From a bacterium HR17 (GTDB taxonomy: Bacteria; Armatimonadota; Fervidibacteria; Fervidibacterales; Fervidibacteraceae), in the NCBI GenBank assembly GCA_002898575.1, contig BEHT01000028.1, forward strand, positions 1 through 48,964: a stretch of DNA of 48,964 nt, read 5' to 3'. The notes below the pieces were generated by a model, which worked only from the letters and a program-made list of their open reading frames with translations, did no database searches and was not told where the DNA came from. Within the stretch, counting starts at the first letter, position 1. Every line of letters begins with the position of its first letter. Both the position numbers and the translations under genes were made by a program. Below, one piece after another: positions 18,047-26,571 of this stretch.

Positions 18047-19243
18047 TTACTCTGTCGGCTCATTTGTTTCCTGCGGTCGTCCCAGTTGGGGAAACAGGTC
18101 GCCGAGCGTGACTTGGGGGGCTTTTTGGTGCTCCATGTATTCGCGCAGTTCTTGGCGCTCTTGCTCTTGGGCGACCTGACGGATGCTTAACAGGATGCGC
18201 CGCTGTGCGGGGTTAACTTGGTAAACTTTGGCGGTCACTTCTTGACCGACTTTGAGCACTTCCTCGGCTTTCACATTCCGTCTGGATGTGAGTTCGTTGT
18301 TGGGGATGACACCCTCAATGCCAGTCGGTAAACGCACGAAGGCACCGAAGGGCACGATGCGGGTCACAACCCCTTTGACCGTGCTGCCGACGGGGTAATC
18401 GTGCTCCGCAGACCTCCAAGGGTCAGGCAGCAAGGGCTTGAGGCTCAACGAAATGCGGGGTCCGTTGGGGTCAAACCCGATGATGACCACCTGAAGGTGC
18501 TGCCCCTCCTTGACGACTTCCGAAGGATGGTTAACCCGCGTCCAACCCATCTCACTGACATGCAGCAACCCGTCCACGCCGCCCAAATCTACGAACACGC
18601 CGAAGTCGGTGATGCGTCGGACAATGCCTTCCACGACGGCGCCCTCATAAAGTTTTGCCAGCGTCTCTTGGCGACGCCGCTCGCGGTCTTCTTCTAAGGC
18701 GACTTTGTTGGAGCAAAGCACGCGACGTCGGTCACGGTCAATTTCCATGACTTTGACCTTAATGGTGCGCCCGACAAAGTGCTCCAAGCGCCAGCCGGGC
18801 GGAATGGCGACCTGGGAGGCGGGGACAAACCCATCCACACCCAAGTCGACCAACAGCCCACCTTTAATGCGGTCCTTAACCATCACCTGCAAGATTTCGC
18901 CTTGTTCGTAGGCTTCCTGCACCCGCTTCCACGCCCGCTCGTAATCGGCACGGCGTTTGGACAACACGACCATCCCTTCCGTCTCTTCCTTTTGCGACTC
19001 GGCGCGCAGGACGAAAACCTCCACCTCATCGCCGACTTTGGCTTCGGAAAGGTGGTTGCCGCCCCACTCAACGGCGGGGATGAAGCCTTCGGCTTTGCCC
19101 CCGATGTCCACCATCACACCGTCTTCGCGGACTTGAACGACAGTGCCTTTGATGATGGCGCCCGTTCGGACAGGTTGCACGGATTGCAACGCCTGCATCA
19201 TTTCGTCCGTGTTGTCGGCGGGCATCGTTGCTTGCTCACTCAT
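18047..19243 (-). CDS. rpsA: 30S ribosomal protein S1 (four S1 domains)
   Basis: Start ATG 19243 follows AAGGGGGA and gives 398 residues; a longer frame from 19348 adds a basic, unlikely leader. Four S1 RNA-binding domains follow one another: GAIIKGTVVQVREDGVMVDI (about 27-98), QVMVKDRIKGGLLVDLGVDG (about 115-182), EGIVRRITDFGVFVDLGGVDG (about 198-268) and KGVVTRIVPFGAFVRLPTG (about 285-355). The last two carry the canonical FGVFV/FGAFV core. A charged tail ends the protein. S1 helps the 30S subunit bind mRNA leaders. Four domains rather than the six of E. coli is common outside Proteobacteria. Its 3' end lies 13 bases from the flank motif of the repeat array. It lies downstream of polA with a 252-bp gap, so it may have its own promoter, though none is obvious. 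Confidence 0.92.
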   Translation of the reverse strand: MSEQATMPADNTDEMMQALQSVQPVRTGAIIKGTVVQVREDGVMVDIGGKAEGFIPAVEWGGNHLSEAKVGDEVEVFVLRAESQKEETEGMVVLSKRRADYERAWKRVQEAYEQGEILQVMVKDRIKGGLLVDLGVDGFVPASQVAIPPGWRLEHFVGRTIKVKVMEIDRDRRRVLCSNKVALEEDRERRRQETLAKLYEGAVVEGIVRRITDFGVFVDLGGVDGLLHVSEMGWTRVNHPSEVVKEGQHLQVVIIGFDPNGPRISLSLKPLLPDPWRSAEHDYPVGSTVKGVVTRIVPFGAFVRLPTGIEGVIPNNELTSRRNVKAEEVLKVGQEVTAKVYQVNPAQRRILLSIRQVAQEQERQELREYMEHQKAPQVTLGDLFPQLGRPQETNEPTE

Positions 19244-19495
19244 CGCCGTCGTTCCCCCTTGCCGATAAACCTTTTGGTGCCGTCGCTTTCGGCGCGCTCT
19301 TCGCCCACCTTGCCAGCACAATTTTGGCATCCCTTCGCCCACTTTCAACAGAGCACGCCGCTCCAGCGACTTTGAGGCAAAACCGGCAGCCCTGCCGGCA
19401 GGTTACATCGCGTGGGTCGCCTAATTCCCCACCGGAAGGGAGTTTTAGTGGCGTCGTCACCGGCGCGCAAAAGTCAGGGACATTGTCGGACGCCC
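19244..19495. other. polA-rpsA intergenic region
   Basis: These 252 bases separate the polA stop from the chosen rpsA start. An rpsA leader and promoter would be expected here, but I see no convincing -35/-10 pair and no terminator with a T run. The longer rpsA frame extends into this space without a ribosome-binding site. Confidence 0.4.
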
Positions 19496-22174
19496 TTAAA
19501 GGAGGCGGTCCATTTCGCCCCAGTGGGTGCCGACTTTGATTTCGGCGACGAGGGGAACGCGCAGCTTGGCGACGCCTTCCATCTTTTGCTTAACGAATTT
19601 GGCGACTTCCAGCACTTGCCGCTCCGCCACTTCTAAGACCAACTCATCGTGGACTTGCAGTGTGATGTGGGCGTCATAGCCCCGTTCCTTCAAGCCCCGC
19701 CAGATGGCGACCATCGCCGCTTTGATGATGTCAGCGCTCGTCCCTTGCACGGGCGTGTTGATCGCGACCCGTTGCGCAGCCTGCTGCACGCGAGGGTCTT
19801 GACTGTCAATGTCAGGCACAAATCGGCGACGGTTCATCAGCGTGCGCACGAATTTGTTCTGACGGGCGAACGCCAGCGTCCGCTCAATGTAATCGCGCAC
19901 TTTCGGGAAGCGTTCAAAGTAACGGTCAATGACGCGCTGGGCTTCGTCGGGCGTAATGCCTAACTGCTGCGCCAATCCGTTTGGGCTGATGCCGTAAACG
20001 ATGCCGAAGTTCAACACTTTGGCTTTGCGGCGCATGTCTTCGGTGACCTCTTCGGGTTGGACGCCGAAGACACTGGCAGCGGCTTGAGTGTGAATGTCCT
20101 CGCCCCGTTCAAAGGCACGGCACAACCCTTCGTCGCCTGAAAGGTGCGCCAAGATGCGCAGTTCAATCTGCGAGTAATCGGCGCTGACGAGCCGATAGCC
20201 CCTTGGGGCGATAATCGCCCGACGGATGCGGCGCCCCCATTCGCCTCGCGCCGGAATGTTCTGCAGGTTGGGGTCAGAAGACGCCAACCGCCCTGTGGCG
20301 GTGCCGGTTTGATTGTAAGTCGTGTGAACGCGTCCGTGTTCGTCCGCTGCCGCCAACAAACCGTCCACAAAAGTGCTGCGCAGTTTTTCCAACTCCCGAA
20401 ACTGCAAGATGAGGCGGGCGATCTCGTGCTCTTTCGCCAACGCTTCCAGCACCGGCGCCGCTGTGGAGATGCGCCCGCCCGCCCCTTTGCGGGGCGACGG
20501 CAGCCGCAACCGTTGAAACAACACTTCCGCCAGTTGCTGGGGCGAACGGATGTTGAACCGTGTGTTTGCTAATTGGTAAATGCGCTCCTCCAGTTGACGG
20601 GCGGCGCGGTGCAGTTCCTCGCTCAAGTTTCTCAGGTAAGGCACATCTACAAGGACGCCGCGCCGTTCCATGTCGGCTAAGACGAAGATCAGCGGCATTT
20701 CTACCCGTTCCCACAGCTCCCACATTCCCGCCTCCCGCACGGCGCTGACCAGCAGAGGCGCCAGTTCGGCGACCATCAACGCCTCCTCGTAGGCAGTGGA
20801 CGACACGCCATCGCCTTGCCATGTGACCCGAAACTTCGTCGGCAAACGGTGTTCCGCCGCAAGGCGCTGAAGGTTGTAGTCGCTTTGACCAGGGTTGAGA
20901 AGGAACGCGAGAACTTCTGTGTCTTCAAACCCGCGCGGGGCAGTGCCGCACTGCTCAATGACTTCCGCACCGAAAGTGTGCAAGAGGCGTTTCCAACCGT
21001 GCGCGGCTTTAATTACCGTCGGGTCAGCGCACAACGACAGCACCCACTCCCGCGCCGGCGGTTGACGCGGGGGTGAGTCCAAAGGGAAGAGCGAACCGGA
21101 CGCCGCTGTTTGCCCCGCACCGCTGACGGGCAAGTAAGCGAAGCAGTCTTTCCACGCGATAGCGACGCCTTGCAGCGTGCCGTCCACGATGTCCGCCGCT
21201 AGGGCGCACCGCCCTTGCTGCTTGACAGCCGTGTTGACCTTCGCCCACTCTTCCTCTGCGGTCACCACCGAACCGCGGACGGTCGCTTCCTCTGCCAACA
21301 AATCCATCAACCCCAACTCCTCCAGCAGCGTCCGCATTTCCAGACGCAGCAGCAACTCTGCGACCGGGCGTGACCGCAGGCGCCATCGGTTAACCGCCAA
21401 ATCATCCAGCTTGAGGGTAAGAGGGGCGTCGGTGCGCAAAGTCGCCAACTGTTTGCACTGACGGGCTTGATCGGCGAACCGCAGCAAATTGTCCCGCACT
21501 TGAGGGCGAGGAATTTGCGCGGCATTTGCCAACACTGCCTCCAGCGTCCCAAACTGTTGAAGTAGTTCCCGCGCCGTTTTTTCGCCGATGCCAGGCACGC
21601 CTGGCAAGTTGTCAGAAGCGTCGCCTGCCAACCCTTTCAAATCTGGAATGCGGTCAGGAGGGACACCCAATTCCGATTGCACCCGGGCGGCGTCGTAGCG
21701 TTCCATCTCGGTGATGCCCCGCTTGGGCATCAAAACAGTGACGCGGTCGTCCACTAACTGCAACGCGTCCATATCGCCCGTGACCAAAACGACCTGCAGA
21801 TTGGGTTGCTTTTTCGCCAACGCGACAGCGGTGCCCATCAGGTCGTCGGCTTCGTAGCCGTCAACCTCCCACACCGCCACGCCGATTGCCGCCAACACTT
21901 GCTTGAGCAGCGCAAGTTGGGGGCGGAAGGTCTCAGGGGCTTTGACGCGTTGGGCTTTGTAATCGGCAAACAGTTGGTGACGAAAAGTCGGCGTCGGCGC
22001 GTCAAAGGCGATGACGAGGTAATCGGGGCGCTCTTCGCGCCACAACTTGAACAGCATCCGCAAAAAACCGTAAACAGCGTTCGTGGGGGTGCCGTCCCGC
22101 GTGGACAAAGGCGGGACGGCAAAAAATGCCCGATACAACAAACTGTGTCCGTCTATGATGACCAATTTGGGCAT
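19496..22174 (-). CDS. polA: DNA polymerase I
   Basis: The 892-residue protein has the full family length. Residues 1-290 are the 5' nuclease (KLVIIDGHSLLYRAFFA, VTGDMDALQLV, GVPGIGEKTA). Residues 600-892 are the family A polymerase, with motif A DYSQIELRILAHLSGD near 665, motif B RRKAKVLNFGIVYG near 713 and motif C QVHDELVLEV near 838. The central domain of about 310-500 lacks the acidic residues needed for 3'-5' proofreading: the usual D-x-E strand reads ALAADIVDGT. It is therefore probably exonuclease-dead, as in Taq polymerase. PolA fills gaps and removes RNA primers in replication and repair. The ATG at 22174 has only a weak, distant AAAGGGG upstream. The assignment is secure; loss of proofreading is inferred from missing residues. 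Confidence 0.97.
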   Translation of the reverse strand: MPKLVIIDGHSLLYRAFFAVPPLSTRDGTPTNAVYGFLRMLFKLWREERPDYLVIAFDAPTPTFRHQLFADYKAQRVKAPETFRPQLALLKQVLAAIGVAVWEVDGYEADDLMGTAVALAKKQPNLQVVLVTGDMDALQLVDDRVTVLMPKRGITEMERYDAARVQSELGVPPDRIPDLKGLAGDASDNLPGVPGIGEKTARELLQQFGTLEAVLANAAQIPRPQVRDNLLRFADQARQCKQLATLRTDAPLTLKLDDLAVNRWRLRSRPVAELLLRLEMRTLLEELGLMDLLAEEATVRGSVVTAEEEWAKVNTAVKQQGRCALAADIVDGTLQGVAIAWKDCFAYLPVSGAGQTAASGSLFPLDSPPRQPPAREWVLSLCADPTVIKAAHGWKRLLHTFGAEVIEQCGTAPRGFEDTEVLAFLLNPGQSDYNLQRLAAEHRLPTKFRVTWQGDGVSSTAYEEALMVAELAPLLVSAVREAGMWELWERVEMPLIFVLADMERRGVLVDVPYLRNLSEELHRAARQLEERIYQLANTRFNIRSPQQLAEVLFQRLRLPSPRKGAGGRISTAAPVLEALAKEHEIARLILQFRELEKLRSTFVDGLLAAADEHGRVHTTYNQTGTATGRLASSDPNLQNIPARGEWGRRIRRAIIAPRGYRLVSADYSQIELRILAHLSGDEGLCRAFERGEDIHTQAAASVFGVQPEEVTEDMRRKAKVLNFGIVYGISPNGLAQQLGITPDEAQRVIDRYFERFPKVRDYIERTLAFARQNKFVRTLMNRRRFVPDIDSQDPRVQQAAQRVAINTPVQGTSADIIKAAMVAIWRGLKERGYDAHITLQVHDELVLEVAERQVLEVAKFVKQKMEGVAKLRVPLVAEIKVGTHWGEMDRLL

Positions 22175-22243
22175 GACGGGTCACCAATTGCCCCTTTCGT
22201 CCAAGGGTGAGAGTGTTCCCGCACCCGTAAAATTTCGCCACAC

Positions 22244-22271
22244 CCGCGCATTTATCGCGGAAAAATTTTTT
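22244..22271. terminator. Possible terminator-like hairpin upstream of polA
   Basis: A 5-bp GC stem (CCGCG at 22244-22248, CGCGG at 22256-22260) is followed on the plus strand by five A and six T. It lies between the Yip1-like gene and polA, both on the minus strand. The T run is on the wrong side for strong minus-strand termination, so the call is weak. Confidence 0.22.
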
Positions 22272-22318
22272 GTCTATTCCGTCCCCCGACAAACAGTGGC
22301 GAGTCAAGTTGGCGCCTC

Positions 22319-23020
22319 CTACCATGTCATCGCGCGCAGCGTCAGGTAAATGACACACGATAAAGGCAATGCCAAGACGACCGTCAAGAAGACGGTCAGG
22401 AAGGCTTGAGCGAGGGTGAAGCGGTAAGTTTCCCGCACCGCAAAGATGGTCAGCACTACCCACCAGGCGTGAACGCCGATGGCGAAAACGAACCAAAGGT
22501 GCCCGATGAACCCCGCATTTAAGTCTGGGTCGGCAAAGGCGACAGCCATCAACGCTGCGGGCAGGACCAACAGAAGGGGTGAGCAAGCGACTGCGGTCGC
22601 CGCCAACAAACTCAACCCGCGCGGCGGTCCGCCCAATAACTCCGCGACCAAGTTCAACACAGCAGCCTTAAGAAACCAAATGACCGGCGGGACAAACACA
22701 GCGTAGAAGATGACCCATCCCCACGAGGGCAAATTCTTGACGACCAGCGAGAGGACGAACCCGCCATGCTCGGTCGCGTAACGCGTGCCCACGGCGAGGC
22801 TCAACCCTTGCAGCAGGGTCAACCACATCGCCGCCAACACCGGTTTTTCGTCGGCTGCCTGCTGCAAAGTTGGCACCGGATGCAAAAGAGCGGCGATGCC
22901 CCACCGCCACGCCTCCACGAACGAACGCACAAACTGCGTGCGCCGCCAACTTTGCACACCAGCGACCGTTCGGCTTAAAGCATCGCCGAGTTTATGCCAC
23001 ACCAAACTGCCTCGCGTCAT
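22319..23020 (-). CDS. Yip1-domain-like integral membrane protein
   Basis: The 233-residue protein has about five hydrophobic helices: roughly 55-75, 90-110, 120-140, 150-170 with LLLVLPAALMAVAFA, and 185-230. A short amphipathic N-terminus precedes them. The layout and motifs such as SWGWVIFYAVFVPPVIWF and GGPPRGLSLLAATAVACSP resemble the bacterial YIP1 family, whose biochemical role is unknown. The chosen ATG at 23020 lies just after TAGGTGG; a GTG at 23029 is part of that ribosome-binding site. It lies 42 bp downstream of sppA, so the two membrane genes may be co-transcribed. No catalytic residues are seen. Confidence 0.72.
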   Translation of the reverse strand: MTRGSLVWHKLGDALSRTVAGVQSWRRTQFVRSFVEAWRWGIAALLHPVPTLQQAADEKPVLAAMWLTLLQGLSLAVGTRYATEHGGFVLSLVVKNLPSWGWVIFYAVFVPPVIWFLKAAVLNLVAELLGGPPRGLSLLAATAVACSPLLLVLPAALMAVAFADPDLNAGFIGHLWFVFAIGVHAWWVVLTIFAVRETYRFTLAQAFLTVFLTVVLALPLSCVIYLTLRAMTW

Positions 23021-23062
23021 CGGGACCACCTACAGGCTGCCATGATGGGATGGTTCAAATTG

Positions 23063-24028
23063 CTACCGCAAGTTTGCCATGCCTTGCCACAACAGGGCGG
23101 CGACCCCTAACCCTAACCGCCCGTCCACATGCAGCAACAACGGTTCAGTCGCTAAACCGCGCGGGAAGAAAGGCGGCGCGGTCGCACCGATCAAACGGTC
23201 TAACACGGACCGCTTTTCTTGCAACAGGATTGTCGGGGCGGAGGCAGGCAGGTTGGCTTGACGGCGGGCAAATTGGACGGCGTCGTCCATCGTCCCGAGG
23301 GCATCCACAAGCCCCTGCCGAAGGGCTTGCCGTCCCGTCAAAATGCGTCCGTCAGCGATGGCACGCACCCGCTCCAACGGTAAGCGCCGTGCCTGCGCGA
23401 CATCGGCGATAAATTGCTCATGAACATCGTTCAACAGGCTTTGCAACAGCGTCCGCTCCTGTGGCGTCATGGGGCGGAACGGTGACCCAGTGTCCTTGAA
23501 CCGCCCGGCTTTGAGGGTTTCAGGGCGAACGCCCAACTGCGCCAGTAACTTCTCCAAATTGACCGATTGCCAAATTACCCCGATGCTGCCTGTCAGCGTG
23601 GACGGAAGGGCAAAAATGCGGTCAGCGGCAGCAGCGACATAGTAACCGCCAGACGCCGCCACATCACCCATCGCCACCACGACAGGGTGGCGGGTGCGTT
23701 CTTTAAAGCGGCGGAGGGCGAGAAAAATCTCCTGCGCCGCAGCCGCGCTTCCGCCGGGGCTATCCACACGGACGACGAGGGCACGCACACGCACATCGTC
23801 TGCGGCGCGACGCAATAGGCGTGTTACGGAGCGGGAACCTGTCACTTCCATCGTCAGTGAAGATTCGCTCTCGCCGCCCAGCAGGAGCCCTTCAATAGGC
23901 AAGATAGCGACGCCGGGCACATGCATTCGCCCGAAGTTGGCTCCGGCGATGACGAGCAACAACAACAACACACCGATGACTGTCAGGCAACCGACGCAGC
24001 CCAAACAGGCGCGCCAGCGGGGGTCCAT
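23063..24028 (-). CDS. sppA: Signal peptide peptidase SppA (S49 serine protease)
   Basis: This 321-residue protein has one N-terminal membrane helix (about 12-32) and a single S49 protease domain, the length of short SppA enzymes. The nucleophile Ser sits in DVAASGGYYVAAAAD near residue 124. The catalytic Lys is the one in AGRFKDTGSP near 177, in the usual Ser-Lys dyad. TLTGSIGVI and the RMTPQER-like helix (FRPMTPQERTLL) also match. SppA degrades cleaved signal peptides and membrane-embedded fragments from the outer face of the membrane. The ATG at 24028 follows AGGTGATG at good spacing. It lies 81 bp after the NusG-like gene and could be read through from the polysaccharide operon. Given the many exported proteins in this window, an active signal-peptide turnover system fits. 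Confidence 0.93.
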   Translation of the reverse strand: MDPRWRACLGCVGCLTVIGVLLLLLVIAGANFGRMHVPGVAILPIEGLLLGGESESSLTMEVTGSRSVTRLLRRAADDVRVRALVVRVDSPGGSAAAAQEIFLALRRFKERTRHPVVVAMGDVAASGGYYVAAAADRIFALPSTLTGSIGVIWQSVNLEKLLAQLGVRPETLKAGRFKDTGSPFRPMTPQERTLLQSLLNDVHEQFIADVAQARRLPLERVRAIADGRILTGRQALRQGLVDALGTMDDAVQFARRQANLPASAPTILLQEKRSVLDRLIGATAPPFFPRGLATEPLLLHVDGRLGLGVAALLWQGMANLR

Positions 24029-24109
24029 TGTTCCATCACCTGCGGTAAAAGTTTTGCATCCTTGCGGTGCAAAAGCGATATCCGCTGGCGGGCATCGCCT
24101 GTTGAGCCT

Positions 24110-24625
24110 TTAGAAAGGGCAGGGACGCACCATCTTGGCGTCCACTGTCGCTGAGACCGCGCGCCCCAAAAGTTCAACCCCGACCACCAATCGGTGTTGC
24201 TTGCCAATTTCCAACAGGTAACCGACGACACCTTTGAGGGGTCCGGCGACCACCTCCACGCGGTCACCGACCTTCAACAGAGGGTGTCCTTCCACTTCGC
24301 CCTGCGTTCCATTGAGCGTTAGCCACACCGAACGAATTTCCTCGTCGGGGATGGGGCAAGGGCGCTCCATCCCCACAAACTCCACCACACCCCGCGTCTT
24401 CTGGACGGCTCGCCACTCCGCTGGCGTCAAACGACAATGCACAAACAGGTAACGGGGAAAAGCCGGTTTCCACAACAACACCCCTCGCCGTCGGTCCCAA
24501 CCCTTCATCAACGGTAGGAAAACCTCAAACCCCTGCGCTTGCAGCGACGCTGCGACCCGCTTTTCAAAGTTGACTTGGGTGTAGACAGCATACCACGCAT
24601 GCCCGTTGAGCGAAATCAGCTCCAA
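24110..24625 (-). CDS. NusG-family transcription antiterminator (RfaH/UpxY/LoaP type)
   Basis: About 171 residues comprise a NusG N-terminal domain (WYAVYTQVNFEKRVAASLQ, FPRYLFVHC) and a C-terminal KOW domain (VGDRVEVVAGPLKGVVGYL). NusG proteins bind RNA polymerase and suppress pausing or termination. Specialised paralogues such as RfaH, UpxY and LoaP act on long polysaccharide or secondary-metabolite operons. Its position directly after a sugar dehydrogenase and an SLBB export gene supports that specialised role rather than housekeeping NusG, which is usually next to secE and rplK. I place the start at TTG 24625 because AGGAGG lies eight bases upstream; the GTG at 24634 overlaps that site. 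Only the exact paralogue group is uncertain. Confidence 0.87.
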   Translation of the reverse strand: MELISLNGHAWYAVYTQVNFEKRVAASLQAQGFEVFLPLMKGWDRRRGVLLWKPAFPRYLFVHCRLTPAEWRAVQKTRGVVEFVGMERPCPIPDEEIRSVWLTLNGTQGEVEGHPLLKVGDRVEVVAGPLKGVVGYLLEIGKQHRLVVGVELLGRAVSATVDAKMVRPCPF

Positions 24626-24652
24626 CAGACTCACCTCCTACGGCGCCTTATG

Positions 24653-26542
24653 TCACCGGTGCAGCAAGTAATACGCTGCTGTCGCGAAACTTGTCACCAG
24701 TCCCAACGCTCTGGTGACATTTTCCCAGCCAGCCCGACGCCGTGGAGGAATGTAGAGGATGTCACCCGCTTGGATAGGAGGCGCCTGACGCGGGTCTCCC
24801 TCTTTGATCGCCTTGTCAAGGGCTAAGCGTATCACGGTAGGCTTTCCGTCCACCAACCGCACCAACACCGCATCGTCCAAGCGTGCGTCCTGAACCGGAC
24901 CACCCGCTGCACTGAGGATCGTGATAGCGGTCTCGCCCGTTTGCACCCGCACCGCACCAGGTCGGGCGACCGCACCGAACACATACGCTTTGGAGCGCTC
25001 GGGCACGATAATCACATCGCCTGGTTTGACCATTTCCATCGGGATGGTAGCGCCGCGGAACGCCGATTCCAAGTTCAGCACGCGGGTTTCACCGCCGCTC
25101 ACCAAGCGGACAGCGCTTAAATCGGCTTCTTCAAGGCTGCGCACGCCCCCGGCGGCGCTGATGGCGTCCACAACGGTCATGCGCGGTTGAAAGTCCAGTG
25201 ACCCTGGTCGCTGCACGGCACCGACGACCCAAACCTTACGCACCGCCGGCAGCAACAAGACATCGCCGTCCTGCAACTCCACATCGTTGTCCAAGCGCGC
25301 TTCCCAGAACAGTTGCAACAAATCCAATGTGCGGCTCTCCCCCTTGCGCACCAACACGGCGTTAGCCAAATCCGCCGTCGGCTGGACACCTTCGGCTCTC
25401 GCCAGCAAGTCGGTGACGCGTGATCCCGCAGGAAGTTCGTAACTGCCGGGTTTTTGGACAGGTCCGACGATGGTGACCCGAATGACCATCGGTTCCACGA
25501 CGACCAAATCGCCCGATTGTAGCTCCATACCCAACTCTTGGACGGGTGTGCTGGAGTTCCATTGGACTTGGGTGACTTCCTTACCGTCCCGCAGCACGCG
25601 CACGCGCAAGGGACGAGCAGGGTCCGCCGCGACACCCGCCATAGACAGGGCTCCTAAGACCGTGATGCGCCCGATCAGGTTAAACACACCGGGGCGTTGA
25701 ACACCGGCGCCGGTGACCACAACCCCGGCAATTTCCTTCACGGCGGCTAACACCGTGTCGCCCTCTTGCAAAGTGATGGGTGTTGCCACGCCCCCTTCGC
25801 TCAATTTAGTCCAAGGCACGCTGAGAATTTCCACACCGTTTCGGTAGACCCGAATGATGGCGCTGGGGTCTTTGACGCCGCCGGCACGAGCCAGCAGATC
25901 CAGCAAGGTCGTCTGCGCGGGCACAGGATGGTAGCCAGGCAGGTTGACAGCGCCCGCAATGCTCACACGCACAAACGCAGGGGGCACCCACACCAAGTCG
26001 CCTGGTTGTATCACCGACCCGTTGAGGCGAAACCCGTCGGCTTGGAAGTTGCGCAAGTTGAAGGTCAACACCTGTCCGTCCTTTTGAAAAACGCGCACCC
26101 GTTCCAAGTCGGCGTCCTCGGTGAACCCGCCAGCCAAGGCGATGGCGTCAAAGACCGTCGGCGATTCACCGACAGGGAGCGCATACGCGCCAGGCATCTT
26201 GACTGCACCCAGCACATATACCCGCCGAAACATCGGCGGCAACTGTTTGAGAGCGACGATGACCTTCGGTTCGCGCAGGAACCGCTGCAAGGCTTTGGTG
26301 AGCCGGTCGGTCAATTCGTCCAGCGTTAAACCGGCTGCCGTAACGCTGCCGATGAGGGGCAAACGAATTGTTCCGTCAGGACCGACCAGTTGGTCGCCCG
26401 ACAGCAGCGGCTCCCCCAAGACGGTGACGGTCACGACATCGCCTGGATTGAGGCGATAAGTTTCCGCACTCGCATTTTGTGCGGCAGCGACCGTCACCCA
26501 CATGCCCACAACGACGGCGGTCAGATAAACGGCACGCATCAT
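24653..26542 (-). CDS. Polysaccharide export protein with six SLBB domains
   Basis: The 629-residue protein starts at ATG 26542, ten bases after GGGGAGG. A signal peptide (1-23) is followed by the Poly_export domain (YRLNPGDVVTVTVLGE, IRLPLIGSVTAAGLTLDEL). Six SLBB repeats follow, each starting with a G-x-V-x-x-P-G motif (VLGAVKMPGAYAL, IAGAVNLPGYHPV, VTGAGVQRPGVFNL, IVGPVQKPGSYEL, VVGAVQRPGSLDF, VFGAVARPGAVRV). A C-terminal membrane helix (GLVTSFATAAYYLL) is typical of Wza-like secretins lacking a lipoprotein anchor. Such proteins form the outer channel for capsule or exopolysaccharide. No lipobox Cys is seen. It lies between the UDP-sugar dehydrogenase and the NusG-like regulator. No glycosyltransferases or Wzc kinase are nearby, so the rest of the pathway must be elsewhere. 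Confidence 0.92.
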   Translation of the reverse strand: MMRAVYLTAVVVGMWVTVAAAQNASAETYRLNPGDVVTVTVLGEPLLSGDQLVGPDGTIRLPLIGSVTAAGLTLDELTDRLTKALQRFLREPKVIVALKQLPPMFRRVYVLGAVKMPGAYALPVGESPTVFDAIALAGGFTEDADLERVRVFQKDGQVLTFNLRNFQADGFRLNGSVIQPGDLVWVPPAFVRVSIAGAVNLPGYHPVPAQTTLLDLLARAGGVKDPSAIIRVYRNGVEILSVPWTKLSEGGVATPITLQEGDTVLAAVKEIAGVVVTGAGVQRPGVFNLIGRITVLGALSMAGVAADPARPLRVRVLRDGKEVTQVQWNSSTPVQELGMELQSGDLVVVEPMVIRVTIVGPVQKPGSYELPAGSRVTDLLARAEGVQPTADLANAVLVRKGESRTLDLLQLFWEARLDNDVELQDGDVLLLPAVRKVWVVGAVQRPGSLDFQPRMTVVDAISAAGGVRSLEEADLSAVRLVSGGETRVLNLESAFRGATIPMEMVKPGDVIIVPERSKAYVFGAVARPGAVRVQTGETAITILSAAGGPVQDARLDDAVLVRLVDGKPTVIRLALDKAIKEGDPRQAPPIQAGDILYIPPRRRAGWENVTRALGLVTSFATAAYYLLHR

Positions 26543-26571
26543 GATTTTCAACCTCCCCAAAACAGATACAC

